This document shows, piece by piece, positions 5,116 to 11,971 of a stretch of DNA of 34,274 nucleotides. Each line of letters starts with the position of its first letter. The stretch's first letter is position 1. The stretch is from a virus, in IMG/VR virus record IMGVR_UViG_3300017917_003636, positions 1-34,274 of that record; one strand, 5' to 3'. A program made the position numbers and the translations under genes. The notes below the pieces were generated by a model, which had not been told where the DNA came from, made no database searches, and saw nothing but the letters and a program-made list of their open reading frames with translations.

Positions 5116-5225
5116 AGTCAGGTGGCGCAATGGTAAACGCTAACGTCTCGTGTAAGAATATCAGGTATGCATGGTCAGCCGAAAGGTAAAGATATTCAAT
5201 ACAGGTTCGATTCCTGTCCTGACTA
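5116..5225 (+). tRNA. Atypical 110-nt tRNA-like gene, isotype unresolved
   Basis: The two ends are a perfect tRNA: acceptor AGTCAGG/CCTGACT with A73, D-stem GCG/CGC with a GGTAAA loop, and T-arm ACAGG-TTCGATT-CCTGT. Between the D- and T-arms there is no normal anticodon stem. Instead there is a 7-bp hairpin, GAATATC (5156-5162) with GATATTC (5191-5197), with an inner GCC-GAAA-GGT hairpin. It may be a tRNA with an insertion or giant variable arm, a tRNA-like regulatory RNA, or a degenerate gene. Cys is the only amino acid without a normal tRNA here, but I cannot place a GCA anticodon in a proper loop. Confidence 0.6.
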
Positions 5226-5360
5226 CAGAAGGTGGCAACCCCGAAACATAGAAAGACAAAGTTGCAGTGTTGACCTCAAGTCCCAGTAGGGAGGTACACT
5301 TAAATAAAACATGTCACGAGGAAAGTGTCGACTTAAGAAACGGCAAGTACTAACGAAGGG
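5226..5360 (+). ncRNA. Possible small structured RNA
   Basis: This spacer between the tRNA-like gene and tRNA-Asn has nested pairing: GCAAC/GTTGC (5235-5239/5261-5265) and a compound hairpin GTGT/ACAC, ACCT/AGGT and CCC/GGG (5267-5299). CTTAA/TTAAG (5299-5303/5333-5337) encloses CAC/GTG; since both use C5299 these are partly alternative. No reading frame or promoter is evident. It may be part of one longer RNA with the preceding tRNA-like gene. Confidence 0.4.
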
Positions 5361-5365
5361 ATCAC

Positions 5366-5437
5366 GTCTTGGTAGCTCAGAGGCAGAGCAAGCGGCTGTT
5401 AACCGCTGGGTCGTAGGTTCGAATCCTTCCCAGGACG
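5366..5437 (+). tRNA. tRNA-Asn (GUU)
   Basis: Acceptor GTCTTGG/CCAGGAC, stem AGCGG/CCGCT with loop CTGTTAA, anticodon GUU; discriminator G as usual for asparagine. Confidence 0.95.
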
Positions 5438-5444
5438 CTAAAAT

Positions 5445-5516
5445 GGCCCGTTCGTCTAACGGTTAGGACGTTAGGTTTTCAACCTAGAAACACGAGTTCG
5501 ATTCTCGTACGGGCTA
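5445..5516 (+). tRNA. tRNA-Glu (UUC)
   Basis: Acceptor GGCCCGT/ACGGGCT, stem TTAGG/CCTAG with loop TTTTCAA, anticodon UUC. Confidence 0.95.
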
Positions 5517-5524
5517 CAATAAAT

Positions 5525-5599
5525 TGCGGGGTGGAGGAGATGGTTTCACTTACTGGGCTCATAACCCAGAGATCGCCGGTTCGAGTCCGGCCCCCGCAA
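5525..5599 (+). tRNA. tRNA-fMet (CAU), initiator
   Basis: The anticodon stem CTGGG/CCCAG has the three G-C pairs of initiator tRNAs; loop CTCATAA gives CAU. Acceptor TGCGGGG/CCCCGCA has a U1-A72 pair, where E. coli has a C1/A72 mismatch; either is a weak end. Confidence 0.93.
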
Positions 5600-5605
5600 C
5601 TATAT

Positions 5606-5676
5606 TTTCCTCTCGTCTAATGGCAGGACAAGTGGTTTTGGACCACTTAATCGAGGTTCGAATCCTTGGGGGAAAA
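5606..5676 (+). tRNA. tRNA-Gln (UUG)
   Basis: Acceptor TTTCCTC/GGGGAAA with the weak U1-A72 end typical of tRNA-Gln, stem AGTGG/CCACT with loop TTTTGGA, anticodon UUG. Confidence 0.94.
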
Positions 5677-5681
5677 CAATT

Positions 5682-5754
5682 GGGGTTGTAGCTCAACTGG
5701 CTGAGCGCTACCCTTGCAAGGTAGAGGATGAGGGTTCGAATCCCTTCTGCTCCA
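5682..5754 (+). tRNA. tRNA-Ala (UGC)
   Basis: Loop CTTGCAA in stem CTACC/GGTAG gives UGC. The alanine identity pair G3-U70 is present (5684/5751). One acceptor mismatch, T-T, at 5687/5748. Confidence 0.93.
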
Positions 5755-5755
5755 C

Positions 5756-5870
5756 AAAACATAATATGGGTAGGTAGGATTGTTAGAAGTCGTTGCCCAA
5801 TAACGGTCTAACAAGGTAACGCGCTCTGTTGTAAAATTGGGTAAGCGCTATTAAAGTAGTATTATGTTTT
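5756..5870 (+). ncRNA. Compact RNA with predicted kissing loop
   Basis: The spacer between tRNA-Ala and tRNA-Asp folds on paper into a closed three-way design. A perfect 11-bp closing stem joins 5756-5766 to 5860-5870 (AAAACATAATA/TATTATGTTTT). Inside, TTGTTAGA/TCTAACAA (5780-5787/5807-5814) carries an inner CGTT/AACG hairpin with loop GCCCAAT (5795-5801). A second hairpin GCGCT/AGCGC (5821-5825/5844-5848) has a loop containing ATTGGGT; that segment (5836-5842) can pair with all seven bases of the first loop (six Watson-Crick, one G-U), a kissing loop. There is no reading frame. I do not recognise a known family. It is likely co-transcribed with the tRNAs. Confidence 0.7.
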
Positions 5871-5874
5871 ATAT

Positions 5875-5946
5875 GGTCCATTGGTGTAATGGCTAACATG
5901 CTTGACTGTCTATCAGGCGCTACGAGTTCGATTCTCGTATGGACCG
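5875..5946 (+). tRNA. tRNA-Asp (GUC)
   Basis: Acceptor GGTCCAT/ATGGACC with discriminator G, stem CTTGA/TCAGG with loop CTGTCTA, anticodon GUC. Last tRNA of the island; a short T-run follows two bases later. Confidence 0.95.
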
Positions 5947-6026
5947 CTTTTTTAATTTTCCAATATGTATTGTTGATAAAAGTTTTTTTAAGTGTTGTTG
6001 CGTTCTTAAACATCTAACAACAAAAA

Positions 6027-7922
6027 ATGAAAAAACTACTATTAACTCTTTTGGTCAGCATTCTGACCTTTTCTGCATTTTCGCAGACAACTCCTCCAGC
6101 TCCTGGTACTGGAAAATGGCTTATTGTTGATACTAACTATACAGTTGGTGCTTCAAATGTTGGTGTAACTAAAGCAGATCTTTACTATCGAAACACAACA
6201 AACCAAAAAATTACGGGTATGCAATTCCGTGTTTGGTATGATAAAGATGCCTTTAATGGTGCTGCTCCTACTGTTGCTTTAAAATATCCACCTGCTAACC
6301 AATACATGCAGTATGTTACTAATACCACAGAAGGTAATATTACTGTTACATTAGTTTATACAGGTACAAATGCTGTTTTCTCTTATTTAGATACTGCTGC
6401 TGTTGAAGTTACATTAACTCACGCAGCTCCTGCTATTTGGAATACTTTAGATAGTATAAAAACAATGAAAATTACAGGTACTACAGTATTTAATAACTTA
6501 GCATCTACTAATTTAGGTAATGATACTACTTTAACAATGTATTCTTATGGTGGTCATTTCTTACAACAAACCTTAACTTTTAAAGGAACATTTTTAACTA
6601 CTACTGGGGCTGGGGCTAAAAATTTAACATTATCTTTAGAAAAGAAACCTAAAACAGGTTCTACTTGGACTCAAGTAAATACTTATACAACTAACCTTCA
6701 AGGTAAATTCCAATTTACAGAAACTTTAGATACAACTTATTGGGATACTCGTATTGCTATTCAAGGTGATACAATGGGTGTTGGTAATATATTGTCTACA
6801 GCGGACGCTCAAAAGATTAACCAATCAGTCCTGGCTCAATACACTCCCGTTGGATTCGACTTTTATACAATGGATATAAACAACTCTAATAGCATTACAA
6901 TAACCGATGCTTATGGAGTATTTAGTAAATTAGCAGGTAACTTCCCTTCATGGCCTAACAATACACCTAATTTATTATTTTTTACCCCTACAGAATATAA
7001 TGCTATTAATACAGCTACAACCAGTTTACAAACTACTTATCCAGGGGTAACTAACTTTACTCATTATATTAATGGTGGTGTTGATTCAGTAACTTATTAT
7101 ATAGCTGTTAAAGGTGATGCTAATGCTACTGGTTATCATATGGCTCGTTTAACACCTATTCCAATTATTGTTCCTGAAAAAGCTCCTCAGTATGTGATTG
7201 ATAATACTGTTAAATACGATAATGTAGTTGATAGTATGGAAATTAATATGCCTAAAATATCAGTTAATGAAGGTAATTTAGTTAATATTCCTGTTAAAGT
7301 ATTAACAAACGGTAAATCATTAAGTGCTTTACAACTTTATTTAAAATATGACGATGATTTACTTGAATTTAAAAAAGTAATTAACAGTGAAAAAGCAATG
7401 AAATGGATGACTTATGTAAATCCTTCAAATGGAGTTGTTGCTTGGGGAGGATTTGATATAACTAATTCAAACTTTTTTAATGATGGAGAACAAGCATTTA
7501 CTTTACAATTTATAGCCAAACAACCTCAAGATCAATGGACTACAGCTGCTTTATGGACAAGTGATAAGTATGTTGGTGACCAATCCTCTAGGGATCTTAA
7601 TATCACCCCAGCAATGGGAATTGTTGAAGTAAAAAAAGTAATTTTCAAACCAGAAGTAAATAGTTCAATTTTAGATCTTAAAATAGCTCCTAATCCAAAC
7701 GATGGTAATTATTTAGTATCATTTAATATAATTGAAGATGGTATAACAGAAGTTTCACTTTTTGATATGCAAGGTCGTAAATTAGGAACTTTAGTAAATG
7801 AATTAATGCCTGCTGGTGAATATTTATACTCAGCTAAATTTTTAGTTAAAGGTGGTATATATTATACAACTGTTACCAATAATGGAAAATCAGCAACTTA
7901 TAAAACTGTAATTTTAAAATAA
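6027..7922 (+). CDS. Secreted cohesin/dockerin-like protein with T9SS sorting domain
   Basis: A 631-residue exported protein. Residues 1-20 are a signal peptide (MKKLLLTLLVSILTFSAFSQ). Residues about 30-150 form a beta domain with cohesin-like strands; 175-250 look like a prealbumin/CarboxypepD-regulatory-type beta domain. Residues 276-304 (FDFYTMDINNSNSITITDAY ...) are a dockerin-like calcium-binding repeat. Residues 404-540 are a second, clearer cohesin-like domain (NEGNLVNIPVKV ... LQLYLKYDDDLLEF). Residues 543-631 match the T9SS type A C-terminal sorting domain (IAPNPNDGNYLVSF, VSLFDMQGRKLG, GIYYTTV, final KTVILK). T9SS carries such proteins across the outer membrane of Bacteroidetes, so the phage protein should end on the host surface. 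A paralogous middle region occurs in the product at 10410. Leader is A-rich; a boxA-like GTTCTTAAACAT lies at 6002. Exact ligand unknown. Confidence 0.82.
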   Translation: MKKLLLTLLVSILTFSAFSQTTPPAPGTGKWLIVDTNYTVGASNVGVTKADLYYRNTTNQKITGMQFRVWYDKDAFNGAAPTVALKYPPANQYMQYVTNTTEGNITVTLVYTGTNAVFSYLDTAAVEVTLTHAAPAIWNTLDSIKTMKITGTTVFNNLASTNLGNDTTLTMYSYGGHFLQQTLTFKGTFLTTTGAGAKNLTLSLEKKPKTGSTWTQVNTYTTNLQGKFQFTETLDTTYWDTRIAIQGDTMGVGNILSTADAQKINQSVLAQYTPVGFDFYTMDINNSNSITITDAYGVFSKLAGNFPSWPNNTPNLLFFTPTEYNAINTATTSLQTTYPGVTNFTHYINGGVDSVTYYIAVKGDANATGYHMARLTPIPIIVPEKAPQYVIDNTVKYDNVVDSMEINMPKISVNEGNLVNIPVKVLTNGKSLSALQLYLKYDDDLLEFKKVINSEKAMKWMTYVNPSNGVVAWGGFDITNSNFFNDGEQAFTLQFIAKQPQDQWTTAALWTSDKYVGDQSSRDLNITPAMGIVEVKKVIFKPEVNSSILDLKIAPNPNDGNYLVSFNIIEDGITEVSLFDMQGRKLGTLVNELMPAGEYLYSAKFLVKGGIYYTTVTNNGKSATYKTVILK

Positions 7923-7923
7923 A

Positions 7924-8259
7924 ATGAGCGAAGAAACACACAACGACGGTACATGGTCAGGTCTTAAAAAGACTTTAATAGGAACTTTATCAACAGCTGT
8001 ATTGGCTGGAGGTACTTGGTTTACAACAACTTTATTTGGAGGTCACGAAGAAGAATCTAAAGAAGAAACCAAAACAGAACAAGCAGCTCCGGCTTCATCA
8101 GCAGCACCTGTTGTAATTAATGTTCAACAAAACCAAGAAAATAAACAACAAGTTAAACAAGGTGGTGGAACTGTTGTTAAAGAAAGAATAATTGAAAAAC
8201 CAGTTGAAAAGCCAACTCCTGCTAAGGCTGATCCTGTAAATGACGAGGACCCATGGTAA
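7924..8259 (+). CDS. Small single-helix membrane protein
   Basis: A 111-residue protein with one hydrophobic segment (about residues 18-40: LIGTLSTAVLAGGTWFTTTL) followed by a charged, Glu/Lys/Gln/Pro-rich tail (EEESKEETKTEQAAP, later VEKPTPAKADP). There is no cleavable signal peptide, so it is likely anchored in the inner membrane with the tail extending into the periplasm or cytoplasm. The start lies one base after the upstream stop, and its last codons overlap the start of the CsgG-like gene by 7 bases, suggesting coupled translation. Family unknown; a role as scaffold or envelope-spanning partner for the neighbouring lipoprotein is inference. Confidence 0.72.
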   Translation: MSEETHNDGTWSGLKKTLIGTLSTAVLAGGTWFTTTLFGGHEEESKEETKTEQAAPASSAAPVVINVQQNQENKQQVKQGGGTVVKERIIEKPVEKPTPAKADPVNDEDPW

Positions 8260-8942
8260 GAAAAATAATTTGGTTGTTGTTAATACCTTTATTAACAGCC
8301 TGTGGTTCTATGAAGACTACAACTGAAGATGATGTTATTGAAACTAAAAGTATTTCAACTGTTTCTAACTACACAGATAGCTTAAAATATGCTGTTCAAG
8401 TAGTAAACGTTGATATGACTAAAGTTCTAACCCTTTACCCAGATTTACAAGAAAAAGGTGTTGGTTTAGGATTTGCTGAGTCAGTACTTGATTATTTGGA
8501 TGAAACTGGACGATTTATATTTACTGAAGAAAAATCTGAAATCAAAGAAAGAATGGTTACTCAATTTAAAGCTTCTAAAAAAGGAATCTTTGAAGAGCCC
8601 ATTGATGGAAAAGGTAAGATTAAAGCTGCTCGTTACTTTGTTTATGTTACTGTGGCCGATTTTGCTGTTGATGAAGATGAAACTATTGAAAAAGGCAAAG
8701 CGAAAGTTGTTGTAACAACATTCATTCGCCTTCAAGTAAGATTTGTAGACGCTGAAACAGGACAAATTTATATAGGATCAGGAGAAGGTGAAGCCACTAA
8801 AACCGGTGAAGCTTTCTTAAAATCTTTAGATGGAATGAAATTCTCTCAAAGTACTGTTGGTAAGGCGACTCGTAAATCTTTAGAAACTGCTACAACTAAA
8901 GTAATCGAAAACCTTATTAAAAACGGTGTATTTAAAAATTAA
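8253..8942 (+). CDS. CsgG-like outer-membrane lipoprotein
   Basis: A 229-residue protein with a lipoprotein signal (MVRKIIWLLLIPLLTAC, Cys17). The mature part has the layout of the CsgG family: a helix with GLGFAESVLDYLDETGRFIF (about 71-90), a helix with KSEIKERMVTQF, a strand with KAARYFVYVTVADF (125-137), then the paired strands VVTTFIRLQVRFVDAETGQI (153-172) and SGEGEA. CsgG forms the outer-membrane pore of curli secretion. Homologues in phages have been noted before, from memory in marine T4-like and SAR11 phages. The loop expected to form the transmembrane hairpins (about 139-157) is short, so it may be a CsgG-domain lipoprotein without full pore strands. It overlaps the genes on both sides. 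Confidence 0.75.
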   Translation: MVRKIIWLLLIPLLTACGSMKTTTEDDVIETKSISTVSNYTDSLKYAVQVVNVDMTKVLTLYPDLQEKGVGLGFAESVLDYLDETGRFIFTEEKSEIKERMVTQFKASKKGIFEEPIDGKGKIKAARYFVYVTVADFAVDEDETIEKGKAKVVVTTFIRLQVRFVDAETGQIYIGSGEGEATKTGEAFLKSLDGMKFSQSTVGKATRKSLETATTKVIENLIKNGVFKN

Positions 8943-10413
8943 ATTATTAATTTTATGTCTTATTGGAGGACTGTCTCTTTACGGGCAGTCCTTCATGTAC
9001 TCATATACAGATCCTTGTACTCATGAGATGAAGACTATTGTTTATGATATGAGTGCTCCTATAGTAGTTTCATATTATGGACAAACTAGAGCATTTACAT
9101 ATAATGAAATGCAAAGTGGTGTGTTTGATAGTTGGTTATCAACAGTTTATTCTCAATATACTACTCAACCGTGTCAGGGAGTATTAACAACAATAACAAC
9201 CACATCATCTACAACATTAACTACAAATGTTATAAACACGGTTTTAAACCTTAGTACGATAACTTCTATTACTTCCATGGGAGGTATCGGAAATAATATT
9301 GGAAGCACAGTAAACACAGGTACAAACGTTGAAGAAAAAAAAGGAGGAAAAGATGAGAAAAATGGAAAAAATAATAACAATAACTCTACCAATCCTGGTA
9401 ATAATAATGTTGTTTCTAACCCAACACCCAATAGTAGCTCTAATGGTAACACCACTGGTACTAATGCTGGGGGCAATGTTTCTGGGGGGACTACTGGAGG
9501 AGGAGAACAAACAAATCCAACAACAACTTCAGGAGAAGGACAACCAACTACAAACCCAGAAACCGGAAACCCTACAACAAATCCAGAACAGACTGGAGGA
9601 TCTGGAGGAAATATAGGTACAAGTAGTAATCCTAATGGAGGAAGTAATGGTAGTACTCAAAGTAGTTCAAATGAAACAACACCACCCTCACAAAGTGAAA
9701 TAGATAAAACTAAAGCAGATCAACAAAAAGCTACTTCTAGTAATGCTGCTAAGACAACCTCTAAAGCTAAAAATGAAACTAATAAACCCGCTATTTTATT
9801 AACAGGAGATATAGTAGGTTTACAAAAAACAACAGATAGTACTCAGGATGCTAGAGGAACAATTTCTTATACTAGAGTAAAAGGTGACGGAACAGCATCT
9901 TTAGGAGTATCAGCTGATTATATGGTTAATGCTAAGATTGGAAATATTACTGTAATGAAATCTTGGATAGCAACTAAAAATAATGGTGATAAAAGTATTA
10001 ATTTAGTATCATCAGGATTTTCATTTATGCCAGGATCTATTACTAATACTTCAATGTTTATTAGAATTAATAGTCTTAAAAAATTTACTGCACTTTACGG
10101 TGTTGCTGGTTCTTATGGACAGTTGTATAGAGAAGAAATAATAACAGGTTTAGGTATTGCTGGGTTTATGTATAAAGGGAAAATAGCTAAAAAAGTAGAT
10201 GCTACTATTATTTTAGCAGGTGTTTATGCTCCTTATACAAAATATTATACTTCAACTTGGTTTACAAATATGCCACTTGTGGTTCCTTTTATTAATTTAA
10301 ATTATAAAATGACTAAAACATTTGGAATGGGTTTAACAGGAGGTACTACTTATATGGCTGGTCAAAATGTTATTAATTATCAAGTATTATTAGGAGCAAA
10401 GCTTATATTATGA
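8926..10413 (+). CDS. Exported protein with low-complexity linker and C-terminal barrel-like domain
   Basis: A 495-residue protein. It begins with GTG at 8926, overlapping the upstream gene by 17 bases; the frame gives a good signal peptide (KIKLLILCLIGGLSLYG then Q). Residues 21-110 are a small domain with two cysteines. Residues about 135-285 are a long Asn/Thr/Ser/Gly-rich linker. Residues 290-495 have alternating beta strands ending in aromatic or hydrophobic residues (GVSADYMVNAKIG, YKMTKTFGMGLTGG, final LLGAKLIL), as expected of an outer-membrane beta-barrel. The position directly after a CsgG-like lipoprotein suggests both act at the outer membrane. I cannot name the family. The GTG start is unusual here; other genes use ATG. 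Confidence 0.75.
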   Translation: MYLKIKLLILCLIGGLSLYGQSFMYSYTDPCTHEMKTIVYDMSAPIVVSYYGQTRAFTYNEMQSGVFDSWLSTVYSQYTTQPCQGVLTTITTTSSTTLTTNVINTVLNLSTITSITSMGGIGNNIGSTVNTGTNVEEKKGGKDEKNGKNNNNNSTNPGNNNVVSNPTPNSSSNGNTTGTNAGGNVSGGTTGGGEQTNPTTTSGEGQPTTNPETGNPTTNPEQTGGSGGNIGTSSNPNGGSNGSTQSSSNETTPPSQSEIDKTKADQQKATSSNAAKTTSKAKNETNKPAILLTGDIVGLQKTTDSTQDARGTISYTRVKGDGTASLGVSADYMVNAKIGNITVMKSWIATKNNGDKSINLVSSGFSFMPGSITNTSMFIRINSLKKFTALYGVAGSYGQLYREEIITGLGIAGFMYKGKIAKKVDATIILAGVYAPYTKYYTSTWFTNMPLVVPFINLNYKMTKTFGMGLTGGTTYMAGQNVINYQVLLGAKLIL

Positions 10414-11486
10414 GATTATTAATTTGGATTATTTTTTTATTTTTTAGTATTCAACTAAATGCTCAATCTCCTTTATGTTCTAGTTATCCTACTAGTTTCT
10501 GCTGTGAATATGTTTCTAGTGTAACTATTAATGGACAAACATATAACGGGAGCAATGGATATGCTGCTACTTCAGGAGGTACTGGTCCTAATGGATATTA
10601 TGATTATACAGGAGGAACTGCTGTACCTACTATTACAGCCGGGCAAAATATTTCAATTTCATATACTGCTCAAACAAATGGGAATTATATGGAATATTTT
10701 AAATTATGGGTTGATTTTAATGGTAATGGAGTTTTAAGTGATGCTGGGGAACAGGTTTATGCTTATAATGTGTCTTGGACTGGTACTAAAACAGTTACAT
10801 CAACATTTCAAGTACCCACTACTGTATTTAATGGGCAGGTTTACATGCGTTTTATGATGGTATATGCTAATGTTCCTGCTTTATGTGGTAGTTATGCTTA
10901 TGGAAATACTTTTGATTTTAAAACAACTATTACAGGTGCTCAAGATCCTTTTTCATATTCAGGATATGTTTATGGAGCTGAGGGAACAGGGATACCTAAT
11001 ATTCCTGTTCAACTTTATAGTAAATTAAAATCTTCATCTACTTATACTTACTTAAGTACTCATAATACTGATGCTAATGGAAAATATTCTTTAACATCTT
11101 CTAGAGATGCTAATACTTATGACTTTCAATTAGTATTTGGTACTTTAACTATTGGTTCTCCTTCTACAAGTGATGCTCAAACTTTTAATCAAAAGGTTCT
11201 CTATCAATCTTTCAATTCAAAAGATTATTATAGGATGGATGTTAATATAGATGGTACTTTAACTATAACAGATGTTTATTTGGTATTTATGAAAATAATA
11301 GGTAGAGCCTGGAAGCTGGGAGTACCTAATTATCGAATATTTACCCCAACAGAATATAATACTATAAATTCATCAACATCAAACCTAAGAACCACATACC
11401 CAGGACAACAAAGTATTACTATAAATGGGTTAACCAATCAAGGTAATACAAATTTTTATTTAATACGAACCGGATTTAACAATTAA
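10410..11486 (+). CDS. Secreted GEVED- and dockerin-like protein
   Basis: A 358-residue exported protein. Residues 1-19 are a signal peptide (ending QLNAQ). Residues 45-185 match the GEVED domain of Bacteroidetes surface proteins (YFKLWVDFNGNGVLSDAGEQ at about 95, then a strand with YMRFMMVY). Residues 184-245 are a CarboxypepD-regulatory-type beta domain (DANGKYSL). Residues 272-300 are a dockerin-like repeat (YYRMDVNIDGTLTITDVYLV). The C terminus shares FTPTEYN and TTYPG with the protein at 6027, so the two arose from one ancestor. Unlike that protein, this one ends without a T9SS sorting domain or cohesin. Its start overlaps the upstream stop (ATGA). An inferred job is to bind the cohesin part of the 6027 protein on the host surface. 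Confidence 0.8.
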   Translation: MRLLIWIIFLFFSIQLNAQSPLCSSYPTSFCCEYVSSVTINGQTYNGSNGYAATSGGTGPNGYYDYTGGTAVPTITAGQNISISYTAQTNGNYMEYFKLWVDFNGNGVLSDAGEQVYAYNVSWTGTKTVTSTFQVPTTVFNGQVYMRFMMVYANVPALCGSYAYGNTFDFKTTITGAQDPFSYSGYVYGAEGTGIPNIPVQLYSKLKSSSTYTYLSTHNTDANGKYSLTSSRDANTYDFQLVFGTLTIGSPSTSDAQTFNQKVLYQSFNSKDYYRMDVNIDGTLTITDVYLVFMKIIGRAWKLGVPNYRIFTPTEYNTINSSTSNLRTTYPGQQSITINGLTNQGNTNFYLIRTGFNN

Positions 11487-11488
11487 TT

Positions 11489-11905
11489 ATGCTAAACATT
11501 TTACTACCTCTTTTTCTTACATTTACTAATCCTCAAGTAGATACAGTTTATAATACTTCTAAAATTCAAAAAATAGGTGAACGTGATGTTACCTTTGGTG
11601 TTAAAGAAACTGTTGAGGAAATTGCCTTAGACAAAAAAGTTGAAGGTCACATTACTGTGGAAATATCTAATATTGAATCACCCCAACAAATGCTTAATAT
11701 TGTTGGTATGCAATGGTTAAAAAAGGATTATATAGTTGATGTTAAAGTTACTATTGATGGAAAAATATATGAAGGGAAAGCAATGAGAAAAACATTTTTA
11801 TTTGCTGCCTTTTTAAATGTAGAAGGTGGAGAAGTACCTTTAAATACCAAATCATTTTCTAAAGCTTTACAAAAATCCTTAGAGGATGCCTTTAATAATC
11901 TTTAA
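11489..11905 (+). CDS. Small exported protein, possible CsgE-like
   Basis: A 138-residue protein with a short hydrophobic start (MLNILLPLFLTFT) that could be a signal peptide. The mature part has an amphipathic strand pattern (EGHITVEISNIE, DYIVDVKVTIDGKIYEG) and a helical end (KALQKSLEDAF). The pattern ITVEI ... W ... DVKVTIDG ... RKTFLFA faintly resembles CsgE, a periplasmic partner of CsgG, but the similarity is weak and by eye only. It is the last gene of the secreted module, two bases after the upstream stop. A promoter-like AATATTTATAA and the holin gene follow. Confidence 0.6.
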   Translation: MLNILLPLFLTFTNPQVDTVYNTSKIQKIGERDVTFGVKETVEEIALDKKVEGHITVEISNIESPQQMLNIVGMQWLKKDYIVDVKVTIDGKIYEGKAMRKTFLFAAFLNVEGGEVPLNTKSFSKALQKSLEDAFNNL

Positions 11906-11915
11906 ATATTTATAA
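11904..11915 (+). promoter_or_regulatory. Late-promoter-like motif before lysis genes
   Basis: AAATATTTATAA overlaps the end of the preceding gene and lies 56 bases before the holin ATG. It is one of several near-identical copies before late gene blocks. Confidence 0.4.
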
Positions 11916-11971
11916 TAAAGTTTCCCACAATCAGTTGTGTTTTGTGAAAATAAAAAACAAAACAAACAAAA

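Noticed and set aside
8473-8765. ORFs within the CsgG-like gene on both strands
   Set aside because: Lys/Leu- or Phe/Ser-rich shadow frames of the real gene, with no leader.
9174-9616. Three overlapping ORFs in the gene at 8926-10413
   Set aside because: They come from the low-complexity Asn/Thr/Gly-coding repeat read in other frames or on the other strand.
11926-11946. Possible terminator before the holin (CACAA/TTGTG)
   Set aside because: Only a 5-bp AT-containing stem with a T-run broken by G; too weak to call, and a late-type promoter motif overlaps the region.
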